A stretch of 64,000 nt of DNA, taken from positions 806,001 to 870,000 of the forward strand of contig NZ_JNWO01000007.1 of the NCBI RefSeq assembly GCF_000716435.1, written 5' to 3'. Position numbers and translations under genes: made by a program. The notes beneath the pieces were generated by a model. That model saw nothing but the letters and a program-made list of their open reading frames with translations, searched no databases and was not told the origin of the DNA. Position 1 is the stretch's first letter, and each line of letters starts with the position of its first letter. Shown here piece after piece: positions 15,087 to 23,243 of this stretch. The DNA comes from Streptomyces xylophagus (GTDB taxonomy: Bacteria; Actinomycetota; Actinomycetes; Streptomycetales; Streptomycetaceae).

Positions 15087-16499
15087 GTGGTCAAGGGTCG
15101 AAAGAACGGTCTGTACCGAGGAATCTCCGACGAGTTGTCCGCCCTGATGCGGACCGGCTGGGCCGACACCGAGCGCACGGACCTCCGGCCGACCGAGCAG
15201 GCGCCGCACACGGCCCGCCGCCGGGCCGCGCTGTCCGCGCTCTTCCCGGGCGAGCGCCTGGTCGTGCCGGCCGGGAACCTCCTGATCCGCTCGAACGACA
15301 GCCACCACCCGTTCCGCCCGTACTCCGGCTATGTGCATCTCACCGGCGACCAGGCACGCGACGGCGCCCTGGTCCTGGAGCCCCGACCCGACGGCGGCCA
15401 CGACGCGCACTGCTACCAACTCCCCCGCGACAGCAGGGACAGCGACGAGTTCTGGACCGGCTACACCGCCGAACTGTGGATGGGCCGCCGCCGCTCGCTC
15501 GCCGAGTCGGCGCTGGTACTCGGCCTCCCCTGCCGCGACATCCGCACGATCGCCGATGACCTGGCGAAGGCCTCCGGGACGCAGACCCGCATCATCCGGG
15601 GTGTCGATCCGGCCCTGGACGCGGCGCTCGACACCGACGAGGACCGGGACGACGAGCTGGAGTCGGCCGTGTCCGCGCTGCGGCTCGTCAAGGACGAGTG
15701 GGAGATCGGCGAGATGCGCCGGGCCGTCGACTCCACGGTGCGCGGATTCACCGATGTCGTACGGGAGTTGTCGCAGGCGGTCGCCACCTCGGAGCGCTGG
15801 ATCGAGGGCACCTTCTTCCGCCGGGCCCGCGTCGAGGGCAACCATGTCGGCTACGGCTCGATCTGCGCGGCCGGCGAGCACGCCACGATCATGCACTGGA
15901 CGGACAACGACGGCCCGGTCCGCCCCGGCGAACTCCTCCTGCTGGACGCGGGCGTGGAGACGCACAGCCTCTACACCGCCGATGTCACCCGCACCCTCCC
16001 GATCAGCGGCACGTTCACCCCGGTCCAACGCACGGTCTACGACGCGGTGTTCGAGGCCCAGGAGGCCGGCATGGCGGCGGTGAAGCCGGGTGCGCACTAC
16101 CGGGACTTCCACGAGGCGGCCCAACGGTCCCTGGCCGAGCGGCTGGTGGAGTGGGACTTCATCGAAGGACCGGCCGAGCGGGCCTACGAGCTGGCGCTGC
16201 AACGGCGGTTCACCATGGCGGGCACCGGGCACATGCTCGGGCTCGACGTCCATGACTGTGCGCAGGCACGGAACGAGGAGTACGTGGACGGGGTCCTCGA
16301 ACCCGGCATGGTGCTCACCGTCGAGCCGGGCCTGTACTTCCAGCCCGACGATCTGACGGTGCCGGAGGAATGGCGGGGCATCGGCGTCCGGATCGAGGAC
16401 GATCTGCTGGTGACCGCTGACGGTTACGAGAATCTGTCGGCGGGGCTGCCGCGCTCGGCCGACGAAGTCGAGGCGTGGATGCGGGAGTTCGCGGGCTGA
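15087..16499 (+). CDS. M24-family Xaa-Pro aminopeptidase
   Basis: A 470-residue aminopeptidase P-like metalloenzyme with an N-terminal AMP_N domain (about 1-170) and a pita-bread catalytic domain (about 185-460). The two-metal ligands are visible: the two Asp in LLLDAGVET and YTADVTRT, His in GTGHMLGLDVHD, Glu in LTVEPGLYF and Glu in GVRIEDD. It would release N-terminal residues ahead of proline or hydroxyproline, fitting its divergent placement next to the hydroxyproline genes. GTG 15087 has GGAAGAGG 8 bases upstream; in-frame GTGs at 15078 and 15039 are alternatives. It ends just before a strong bidirectional terminator. Confidence 0.9.
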   Translation: MVKGRKNGLYRGISDELSALMRTGWADTERTDLRPTEQAPHTARRRAALSALFPGERLVVPAGNLLIRSNDSHHPFRPYSGYVHLTGDQARDGALVLEPRPDGGHDAHCYQLPRDSRDSDEFWTGYTAELWMGRRRSLAESALVLGLPCRDIRTIADDLAKASGTQTRIIRGVDPALDAALDTDEDRDDELESAVSALRLVKDEWEIGEMRRAVDSTVRGFTDVVRELSQAVATSERWIEGTFFRRARVEGNHVGYGSICAAGEHATIMHWTDNDGPVRPGELLLLDAGVETHSLYTADVTRTLPISGTFTPVQRTVYDAVFEAQEAGMAAVKPGAHYRDFHEAAQRSLAERLVEWDFIEGPAERAYELALQRRFTMAGTGHMLGLDVHDCAQARNEEYVDGVLEPGMVLTVEPGLYFQPDDLTVPEEWRGIGVRIEDDLLVTADGYENLSAGLPRSADEVEAWMREFAG

Positions 16500-16520
16500 G
16501 CGCGGGTCGAGCCATCCAAC

Positions 16521-16547
16521 TGGTCACCCCGCGTGCCGGGGTGACCA
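16521..16547. terminator. Bidirectional terminator hairpin
   Basis: A perfect 10-bp stem TGGTCACCCC / GGGGTGACCA with a 7-base loop lies between the convergent M24 peptidase gene (ends 16499) and the permease gene (ends 16552). No U-tract follows, as is common in Streptomyces. Confidence 0.75.
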
Positions 16548-16551
16548 ATCG

Positions 16552-17367
16552 TCAGACGCGGCTCGCCGTGGCCGTGTCCGCGGACAGTCGCTGCGCGACG
16601 TAGATCGGGAGCACGGAGAGCAGGACGAGTACCGCGGCCACCACGTTGACCACGGGCGCCTGTTGGGGCCGGGTCATGTTGTTGAAGATCCAGATCGGGA
16701 GGGTCTCGATGCCGGGCCCGGCGGTGAACGTGGTCACCACGATCTCGTCGAAGGACAGCGCGAACGCGAGCAGTCCGCCCGCGAGAAGCGCCGACCGCAC
16801 CAGCGGGAACGTGACGTCGACGAAGGCACGGAAGGTGTCGGCGCCCAGGTCCATCGCGGCTTCCTCGTACGACCCGGAGGTGCGCCGGAGGCGGGCGACG
16901 ACGTTGTTGAAGACGACGACGATGCAGAAGGTGGCGTGCCCGACGATCACCGTGAACAGGCCGAGGCCCACGCCGAGCGGCTCAAGTACCGTACTGAACG
17001 CCGAGTTGAGGGCGATGCCCGTGACGATACCGGGCAGCGCGATCGGCAGGACGACCACGAACGAGATGGCGTCGCGGCCGAAGAAGCGGTACCGGGCCAC
17101 CGCGAAGGCGATCAGGGTGCCGAGCACCAGGGCGATGGCGGTGGCGCCGAGGCCGGCCTTCACCGAGACCCACAGTGCCGCGCGGGCACCGGAGTTCCGC
17201 CAGGCGACCGACCACCAGTGCAGGGTCAGGCTGGACGGCGGCCAGCTCGCGCTGCGGTCCGGGTTCAGGGAGTTGACGAGGACGAGCAGGAGCGGGACGT
17301 AGATCACCGCGAAGCCGAACCCGGCGGCCACGCGCAGCGCGATACGCGCGGAACGGGAGAGCTGCAT
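16552..17367 (-). CDS. ABC transporter permease, PotC-like
   Basis: A 271-residue permease of the spermidine/putrescine type with six predicted spans. The docking loop reads YEEAAMDLGADTFRAFVDVT, and TFTAGPGIETLPIWIFNN is typical of PotC. GGAGGTGA precedes the ATG. It is the last gene of a four-gene minus-strand operon (ATPase, binding protein, PotB-like, PotC-like). The substrate could be a polyamine or another cationic or betaine-type amine. Uptake of proline derivatives is possible because the hydroxyproline genes adjoin it across a terminator, but the sequence does not decide this. Confidence 0.9.
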   Translation of the reverse strand: MQLSRSARIALRVAAGFGFAVIYVPLLLVLVNSLNPDRSASWPPSSLTLHWWSVAWRNSGARAALWVSVKAGLGATAIALVLGTLIAFAVARYRFFGRDAISFVVVLPIALPGIVTGIALNSAFSTVLEPLGVGLGLFTVIVGHATFCIVVVFNNVVARLRRTSGSYEEAAMDLGADTFRAFVDVTFPLVRSALLAGGLLAFALSFDEIVVTTFTAGPGIETLPIWIFNNMTRPQQAPVVNVVAAVLVLLSVLPIYVAQRLSADTATASRV

Positions 17368-17422
17368 GACATGTCACCTCCTTCGGAGGCTGTCGAGAAT
17401 GTTCTGAAGGTTTCGAGGTCTG

Positions 17423-18286
17423 CTACAGGCTGCTGAGCGCGCCCGTGCGGCGCATCGCGAGCAGGTACACCACGATGACGACGACGGGGACCGTTCCAAG
17501 GGCGGCGGCCATGGGCAGGTTGAGTTCGATGTTGGAGTAGACGAGGTTGCCGATCAGCTGGGTCTTGCCACCGACGATCTGCACGGTGATGTAGTCGCCG
17601 AGGCTGAGCGAGAAGGTGAAGATCGACCCGGCGGCGACGGACGGCAGCACCATCGGCAGCACGACCGACCGGAAGGTCCGCCCGGCCCGCGCGCCCAAGT
17701 CGGCCGACGCGTCAAGGAGGTTGGCGGGCAGCTGCTCCAGCGCGGTGTGGATCGGCAGGACCATGTACGGCAGCCAGAGGTACGTGAGCGTGAGGACGGC
17801 GGCGGGTAGTCCGAAGCCGGGTCCGCTGAGGCCGAACGGCTTCAACATCCAGTCGGCCAGGCCGCCTTGGGACAGGATGAGCCGCCACGCATAGACCTTG
17901 ACCAGGTAACTGGCCCACAGCGGGGTGAGGATGGCGACCACGAGCAGCGGGCGCCGGCTGGGCTTGGCGACGCGGGCCGTGTAGAAGGCGAGCGGGAACG
18001 CGATCACCGCGCACAGGACCGTGACGGAGAGCGCGACGCCGATGCTGCGCAGGATGACCTGCCGGTACACGGGCACCGTGAACAGCTCGTGGAAGTTGTC
18101 GGTCGACCAGACCTTCACCACCTCGGAGGTGAAGGAGTTGGTCGTCCAGAACGCGGAGACGAACAGCACGCTGAGCGAGCCGAGATAGAGCACGGCCAGC
18201 CACAGCAGCGGTGCGGTGAGCAACAGAGAGAGCCGCAGCCGGGGGCGCCGATACAGCGCCCCCGCGGTCCGGTTCAGCAAGGACAT
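17423..18286 (-). CDS. ABC transporter permease, PotB-like
   Basis: A 287-residue permease with six predicted spans and the loop LDASADLGARAGRTFRSVVLP, where the usual EAA is replaced by DAS as is common in PotB proteins. YITVQIVGGKTQLIGN is a family signature. Its ATG lies 3 bases after the binding-protein stop, so it is translationally coupled. It forms the channel together with the PotC-like protein downstream. Confidence 0.9.
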   Translation of the reverse strand: MSLLNRTAGALYRRPRLRLSLLLTAPLLWLAVLYLGSLSVLFVSAFWTTNSFTSEVVKVWSTDNFHELFTVPVYRQVILRSIGVALSVTVLCAVIAFPLAFYTARVAKPSRRPLLVVAILTPLWASYLVKVYAWRLILSQGGLADWMLKPFGLSGPGFGLPAAVLTLTYLWLPYMVLPIHTALEQLPANLLDASADLGARAGRTFRSVVLPMVLPSVAAGSIFTFSLSLGDYITVQIVGGKTQLIGNLVYSNIELNLPMAAALGTVPVVVIVVYLLAMRRTGALSSL

Positions 18287-18289
18287 GTG

Positions 18290-19483
18290 TCAGCCCTTGA
18301 TCTCGGTCCAGGCCTGTACCCACTTGGCGTACGGCACGCACTTGACGTCCGTGCGGCCGTCGAGGCACTGCGCGATGGGCGTGTTCCAGAAGGCGATGTT
18401 CTTCCAGTACGCGGTGTCGGCGGCGTGGTAGGTGGTGCAGAAGTTCTTGTCGCTGGTCTCCTCGCAGGCCTTGGCGTTGGCGGGGGCCTCGCCGAAGTAC
18501 TCGGCGACCTGGGCGTTGACCTTCGGCGAGACGATCCAATTGAGCCACTTGTAGGCGCAGTTGGGGTGCTTGGCCTTGGCGGAGATCATCCAGGTGTCGG
18601 ACCAGCCGGTCGAACCCTCCTTGGGCACGAAGGCCTTGATCTTGGCGCCCTCGTCGGCGGTGAGGTTGGCGATGACCTGCCAGGTGGTGCCGACCACGGA
18701 GTCGCCGCTCTTGAAGGCGGAGATCTCCTTGAGGTAGTCGCTCCAGTACTCGCCGATGTCCGCGTTCTGCTTCTTCAGCAGGGCGACGGCGGCGTCGAAC
18801 TGTGTCTGGTCGAGCGCGTAGGGGTCCTTGATCTTCAACTCGGGCTTGGTGGCCTTGAGATAGAGAGCCGCGTCGGCGATGTAGATCGGCGAGTCGTACG
18901 CGGTGACATGACCCTTGTACTTCGAGGCGTCGTCGAAGACCGCGGCCCAGGAGGTCGGGGCGGGCGTGACCTTCTGGGTGTTGTACATCAGCAGGTTGGC
19001 GCCGCGGCCGTGCGGGATGCCGTAGGCCTTGCCCTTGACGGAGTTCCAGGCCTGGAGCTTCAAGTCGGGGAAAATGTCCTTGTAGTTGGGGACCAGGCTT
19101 GTGTTGACGGGGGCGGCGTCGCCGGAGGCTATGAGGCGCAGGGAGGCGTCGCCGGAGGCGGAGACGGCGTCGTACTCGCCGGTCTTCATCAGCTTGACCA
19201 TCTCGTCGGAGCTGGCCGCGACCTTGGAGTTGACCTGGCAGCCCGTCTGCTTCTCGAAGTCGCTGACCCAGTTCACCTTGGGGTCGTTGGAGCCGTCCTC
19301 GACATAGCCGGCCCAGGCGATCAGGTTGACCTCGCCCTCGGACTTGCCGAGCTTCGACTGGGCTTTGAGATCAGGGGGGTTGAGACCGCCGCCCGACGAA
19401 CTGCTGTCGGAGGAGCCGCAGGCGGTGGCGGCGAGCAGGACGGCGGCACAGGCCGTCACCTGGAGGGTTCGGGTGAGACGCAC
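18290..19483 (-). CDS. Substrate-binding lipoprotein, PotD/PotF-like (SBP_bac_8)
   Basis: A 397-residue lipoprotein with N-terminus MRLTRTLQV and lipobox ending at C22 (LAATAC). INLIAW-type start of the mature domain (VNLIAWAGYVEDG), YDAVSASGDASLRLI and GIPHGRGANLLMYN match polyamine or amine-binding proteins. An ATG at 19495 is in frame, but no ribosome site precedes it, while GGAG sits 6 bases before the GTG at 19483, so the GTG is preferred. The mature part contains extra cysteines (CEETSDKNFC, QCLDGRTDVKC) that could form disulfides outside the cell. Confidence 0.85.
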   Translation of the reverse strand: MRLTRTLQVTACAAVLLAATACGSSDSSSSGGGLNPPDLKAQSKLGKSEGEVNLIAWAGYVEDGSNDPKVNWVSDFEKQTGCQVNSKVAASSDEMVKLMKTGEYDAVSASGDASLRLIASGDAAPVNTSLVPNYKDIFPDLKLQAWNSVKGKAYGIPHGRGANLLMYNTQKVTPAPTSWAAVFDDASKYKGHVTAYDSPIYIADAALYLKATKPELKIKDPYALDQTQFDAAVALLKKQNADIGEYWSDYLKEISAFKSGDSVVGTTWQVIANLTADEGAKIKAFVPKEGSTGWSDTWMISAKAKHPNCAYKWLNWIVSPKVNAQVAEYFGEAPANAKACEETSDKNFCTTYHAADTAYWKNIAFWNTPIAQCLDGRTDVKCVPYAKWVQAWTEIKG

Positions 19484-19555
19484 GGCGTTCTCCATGGGTG
19501 AAGGAGATGGGCGAGGGAGCGGGTCGGCGAAGGGACGGGCGAAGGAGCGAGCGGG

Positions 19556-20593
19556 TCAGCGGGGGTCGGGGACGTGCACCGTGTGGCGCCGGTGCCATTG
19601 CAGTAGCACCCGGCTGCCGCGGTAGGCGGCGACGTCCTCGGCGGAGGTCTCCAGATTCTGCTGGAGTGCGGTGAGCTGGCCGCCGGCGTCGAGGTCGACG
19701 AGGAAGCGGGTCGAGTCCCCGAGGTAGACGACCTCGGCGACGGTGCCGGCGGCACTCTCGTGGTCCGGTTCGTCGGTCCCGGCGGAGTCCTTGAGGACGC
19801 GGATCTTCTCGGGCCGGATGCTGTAGGTGCCCGCGGTGCCGACGATCCGCTGGGCGGACTCGCCCGCCAGCAGGTTGGAGGTGCCGACGAAGGACGCGAC
19901 GAAGGGGGTCGCGGGGCGTTCGTAGACCTCGGCGGGGGTGCCGATCTGTTCGATGCGGCCCTGGTTGAAGACGGCGATGCGGTCGCTCATCGTCAGGGCC
20001 TCCTCCTGGTCGTGGGTGACGAAGACGAAGGTGATGCCCACCTCCCGCTGGAGCGCCTTGAGTTCGACCTGCATCTGTTCGCGCAGCTTCAGGTCGAGGG
20101 CGCCGAGCGGTTCGTCGAGCAGCAGCACGCTGGGGCGGCCGACAAGGGCGCGGGCGAGGGCGACGCGCTGCCGCTGGCCGCCGGAGAGCTGCGCGGGGCG
20201 GCGGGTGCCGTAACCCTCAAGTCGTACTTCCGCGAGGGCCGTTCGGGCGCGCACGAGCCGTTCGGACTTGGGAACCTTGCGGACCTTGAGGCCGTAGGCG
20301 ACGTTCTGCTCGACCGTCATGTGCGGGAAGAGGGCGTAGTCCTGGAAAACGGTGTGGACGTCCCGTTCGAAGGGGGCGAGGCCGGTGACGTCCTGGCCGG
20401 CGAGTTCGATGGTGCCCCCGGTGGGGCTCTCGAAGCCGGCGATCATACGGAGCACGGTCGTCTTGCCGGAGCCGGACGGGCCGAGCATCGAGAAGAACTC
20501 GCCGTCCCTGATCTCCAGGTCGACCCCGGCCACGGCGGTCGTCTCCCCGAACGATTTCCGCAGATCCCGCAGCCGGATCGCAATCCCCTCCAT
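19556..20593 (-). CDS. ABC transporter ATP-binding protein, PotA-like
   Basis: A 345-residue ATPase. Walker [10 protein letters not shown], signature [15 protein letters not shown] and Walker B VLLLDEP are intact; the C-terminal TOBE domain (about 260-345) is typical of PotA/UgpC-type subunits. The ATG at 20593 has AAAGG upstream; an in-frame extension to 20647 was rejected because it lacks a ribosome site. It is the first gene of the operon. The promoter region faces the FadR-type regulator gene. Confidence 0.9.
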   Translation of the reverse strand: MEGIAIRLRDLRKSFGETTAVAGVDLEIRDGEFFSMLGPSGSGKTTVLRMIAGFESPTGGTIELAGQDVTGLAPFERDVHTVFQDYALFPHMTVEQNVAYGLKVRKVPKSERLVRARTALAEVRLEGYGTRRPAQLSGGQRQRVALARALVGRPSVLLLDEPLGALDLKLREQMQVELKALQREVGITFVFVTHDQEEALTMSDRIAVFNQGRIEQIGTPAEVYERPATPFVASFVGTSNLLAGESAQRIVGTAGTYSIRPEKIRVLKDSAGTDEPDHESAAGTVAEVVYLGDSTRFLVDLDAGGQLTALQQNLETSAEDVAAYRGSRVLLQWHRRHTVHVPDPR

Positions 20594-20706
20594 GGGCGGG
20601 AACCTTTCTGGTGCTCTGTAACGTTGCACGGAAACATATGAAGTCATAGTTCAAATCTCAAGGCCCCCTTAGGGTAAAGCTTGAGTCAACGTGCAAGGTG
20701 GTGGCC
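20594..20706. promoter_or_regulatory. Divergent promoter region, PotA-like operon / FadR-type regulator
   Basis: A 113-base region between divergent genes, noticeably richer in A+T than its surroundings (20631-20690). TTGCACG at 20624-20630 is inverted as CGTGCAA at 20690-20696, one copy near each gene start. These could be operator halves for the FadR-type protein, but the 59-base separation makes this tentative. Confidence 0.35.
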
Positions 20707-21450
20707 GTGAACCAGCAGCAGCACATGAACGGCGGCGCCCGAAAAGCCGTCTTCGCCCCGGTCGACAACCGGGCGCGGGTGGACGCCGTCGTCAGCAGGC
20801 TCGGGGACGCCATCGAGCTAGGACTGCTCGCCGACGGTGAGCAGCTGCCGGGCGAGAGCGAGCTCGCCGGGCAGCTCGGTGTGTCCACGGTGACCCTGCG
20901 GGAGGCGCTGATGGCGCTGCGCCAGCAGGGGCTGGTGACCACCCGCCGGGGACGCGGCGGCGGCAGCTTCGTGTCGCTGCCCGAGGTCCCGGGCGAGGAG
21001 CGGCTGAAGGTCCGGCTGCGCGGCTGGAGCACCGAGGAGCTGCGCGACCTCGGCGACCACTGGGCGGCCCTGTCCGGCACCGCGGCCCGGCTCGCGGCAC
21101 AGCGCACCGAGCCGGAGGATCTGGTCCAACTCCGCCGTACGGCCGATGAGTTGACGGACGCCGAGGACGCGGCGGCGCGCGGCCGGGTGTACGGCCGGTT
21201 CCATGTCGAGCTGGCCGCCGCCGCGCAGTCCGCCCGACTCACCCGGGAGCAGGTCGCGTTGCAGACCGAGGTCGGGGCGCTGCTGTGTCTCGTGCTCGGG
21301 AGTGACGAATATCGTGAAGAAGCCGCAGACCGTCACCGCTCCGTAATCTCGGCCGTGCAAGATGGGGCCCACGATTCGGCCAGGGAGTTGGCCGAGCGGT
21401 GCGTGCAGGAATCGACGGCGCGGCTCATCGCCGAGCGGCTGGCCCTGTAG
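20707..21450 (+). CDS. FadR/GntR-family (FCD) transcriptional regulator
   Basis: A 247-residue regulator: winged helix about 20-80 (GESELAGQLGVSTVTLREAL) with an unusually glycine-rich wing RRGRGGGSF, then an FCD-type helical domain (about 95-240). It is divergent from the polyamine-type transporter operon and probably controls it. GTG 20707 follows AAGGTGG by a few bases; GTG 20698 and ATG 20725 are alternatives. The gene 39 bases downstream encodes a Cache-domain protein, probably co-transcribed. Confidence 0.8.
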   Translation: MNQQQHMNGGARKAVFAPVDNRARVDAVVSRLGDAIELGLLADGEQLPGESELAGQLGVSTVTLREALMALRQQGLVTTRRGRGGGSFVSLPEVPGEERLKVRLRGWSTEELRDLGDHWAALSGTAARLAAQRTEPEDLVQLRRTADELTDAEDAAARGRVYGRFHVELAAAAQSARLTREQVALQTEVGALLCLVLGSDEYREEAADRHRSVISAVQDGAHDSARELAERCVQESTARLIAERLAL

Positions 21451-21489
21451 CCGTCATCGCGTCCGCTCCCCGTCTGCTGGAGGGCACGC

Positions 21490-22251
21490 ATGAGCCTCGC
21501 GACGGCAACACCGGCCACGGCACCCGAGCAGTCCGTCGCGGCCGGGGTCCGCTCGGCCCTGGAGTCCGTGTTCGACGCCGTGGCCGCCACCCGCGCCGAC
21601 ACCACGGCACTGCTCGCCAAGGTGGCCGCACAGAGCCGCCGCCCGGCGACCGTGGACCTCGCCGCACTCCGCCCCGGGCTCCATCTCCGGCTCGCCCGGC
21701 ACGAGTTGGTGTCCGGCGTCGGCTTCGTCGCCGCGCCGGGCCTGCTGAGCGACGTACCGGCATGGCTGGAGTGGTGGCAGACCACGGCCGACGGCGGCAT
21801 CCGGCCGCTGCTGCTCGACCTCGATCCCGAGCACTCGGCGTACGCCGACTACACGCACTGGGACTGGTTCGCGCTGCCCCGCGACACCGGGGAGCGGGCG
21901 GTCGCCGGGCCGTACGTCGACTACCTCTGCTCGGACGAGTACAGCCTGACGCTGTCCGCGCCGGTCCACGTGGAGGGGCGGTTCGCCGGGGTGGCCGCGG
22001 CGGACGTGTATCTACGGCACTTCGAGGCGGCCGTGATGCCGATGCTGCACCAACTGCCGGGCCCGGCACGGCTGGTGAACGCGCGCGGCCGGGTCGCCGC
22101 GTCCACCGACCCCCGGCACCTGGTCGGTTCGCTGAGCAAGGGACCGGACTTCGCCGAGGCCCTCGCGGCGGGCCGGGCGGGGTACGCACAGGGGTCGCGG
22201 CTGGTGCCGTGCGACGGGGTGCCGTTGGTGCTGGTCGTCACGGAGCGGTGA
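21490..22251 (+). CDS. Soluble Cache-domain protein
   Basis: A 253-residue protein resembling double-Cache sensor domains: WLEWWQTTADGGIRPLLLDLDPEH, a DYTHWDWFALPRDTGERAVAGPYVDY-type ligand pocket (positions about 118-142), and SAPVHVEGRFAGVAAADVYL. No signal peptide or membrane span is visible, whereas Cache domains are normally extracellular parts of receptors. It follows the FadR-type regulator, so it may bind the same amine ligand in the cytoplasm. GGAGGGCACGC precedes the ATG. No catalytic or output domain is seen. Confidence 0.75.
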   Translation: MSLATATPATAPEQSVAAGVRSALESVFDAVAATRADTTALLAKVAAQSRRPATVDLAALRPGLHLRLARHELVSGVGFVAAPGLLSDVPAWLEWWQTTADGGIRPLLLDLDPEHSAYADYTHWDWFALPRDTGERAVAGPYVDYLCSDEYSLTLSAPVHVEGRFAGVAAADVYLRHFEAAVMPMLHQLPGPARLVNARGRVAASTDPRHLVGSLSKGPDFAEALAAGRAGYAQGSRLVPCDGVPLVLVVTER

Positions 22252-22352
22252 CCGAACTCGCCTATCTGCGAGCCGAATTGAGGTAGTCGAGGCGGAGCGC
22301 TGACCGACCTCGCTGACAGGCGCGCCGAGTTGAGGTGGCCGAGGCGGAGCCG
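22249..22352. repeat. Imperfect 52-bp tandem repeat
   Basis: Two adjacent 52-base units, 22249-22300 and 22301-22352, match at 40 of 52 positions. Both start TGACCGA and share TTGAGGT and CGAGGCGGAGC. The first unit begins with the stop codon of the Cache gene. They fill the gap between that gene and the convergent MmyB-like gene (ends 22357) and may be a decayed duplication of a 3' end or a transcription-ending element. Confidence 0.7.
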
Positions 22353-22356
22353 ACAC

Positions 22357-23019
22357 TCACTCGGCCGCGGGGACCACCCTCAGATGCCCGGCACCGCGTC
22401 CCACCCGGCGAGCCCTGGCCGGCGGGATGCGGCGGGCCTCACGGAGGACCAGTGTCAGGCGCGTATAGCCCATGTTCTCAAGGGTCTTGGGGGTCTCGCC
22501 GACGACACGACAGTCCGTGGCGCCCCAGCGCGGGTCGGGGTGCAGGAGGGGGCGGACCGCGCCGTCGTGCTCGACAGCCTCCTCGCCGACCGCGCGGATC
22601 CAGTGCGGCAGGCCCTGCCGGTAGGCGGCCTCCATGATCGGGTCCTGGGCGATGTCACGGCGGATCGCCTGCAGGCCGTGGTCGTGACCGCGGCTCTCCA
22701 CGGCGGAGGCGAAGTGGGCAAGCATCGGCAGGCACCAACGCGACTCGTGCTCACCGAGAACGGTGCTCGCGTCGGGGTGGAAGAGAACGAAGCGAAGGAA
22801 GTTGTCGCCCGGCATGGCCGTCGGATGCGGGCCGACCGCCCGGAAAAGTGACTTGAACGCGCCGTTGGTCAACACCACGTCCCAGCGATGGTCCATGACG
22901 ACGGAGGGGAAGGGGACGGCCTCCAACAGCGTTGCGTAGTCCAGCAGATACGCCTGGGCCTCGGGACTCTCGGGGACGGGCCGCGGTGCTGACCGCTGCC
23001 CACCTGCCTGATACGCCAT
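22357..23019 (-). CDS. MmyB-type ligand-binding domain protein without HTH
   Basis: A 220-residue protein resembling the PAS-like C-terminal ligand domain of MmyB/XRE-family regulators: LLEAVPFPSVVMDHRWDVVL, TNGAFKSLF, NFLRFVLFHPDA and RDIAQDP-like segments, ending LVLREARRIPPARARR. In the usual Streptomyces protein this follows an N-terminal XRE helix-turn-helix of about 80 residues, which is absent here; no HTH frame is visible upstream. GAGGGGTG precedes the ATG. It may be a ligand-binding accessory or a degraded regulator. Confidence 0.7.
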   Translation of the reverse strand: MAYQAGGQRSAPRPVPESPEAQAYLLDYATLLEAVPFPSVVMDHRWDVVLTNGAFKSLFRAVGPHPTAMPGDNFLRFVLFHPDASTVLGEHESRWCLPMLAHFASAVESRGHDHGLQAIRRDIAQDPIMEAAYRQGLPHWIRAVGEEAVEHDGAVRPLLHPDPRWGATDCRVVGETPKTLENMGYTRLTLVLREARRIPPARARRVGRGAGHLRVVPAAE

Positions 23020-23243
23020 CGGGAGGTCACCCCTCTTGCCTATGCGGCCTTCTCGCGGCGCCTTGATCCTGCTGCCCCGACGCGAGCCGTGTCAACTATC
23101 GTGGCATTTCATGCTTGTTGACGGCTGAAATTGGCCACAGTTGTGGCGAGACCTGGATGCGAGTTCGAGCGAACCGCTACTCTCCGGGATGTTCACGGCC
23201 CCCCGTTTGTGAGAAGCCTGTGAGAGACGTAGGAGATCTGTCG
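23020..23243. promoter_or_regulatory. Divergent promoter region, MmyB-like / EspR-like genes
   Basis: A 224-base non-coding region between divergent genes. It holds the ribosome site AGGAG (23231-23235) for the plus-strand gene and an A+T-rich patch (23090-23125) that may contain promoter elements. I see no clear operator. Confidence 0.4.

Noticed and set aside
16424..16426. Apparent TTA in the M24 peptidase gene
   Set aside because: The triplet is out of frame (GGT TAC). Similar out-of-frame TTA/TAA triplets that I checked in other genes, for example near 7778, 9967, 17907 and 20211, are not leucine codons.
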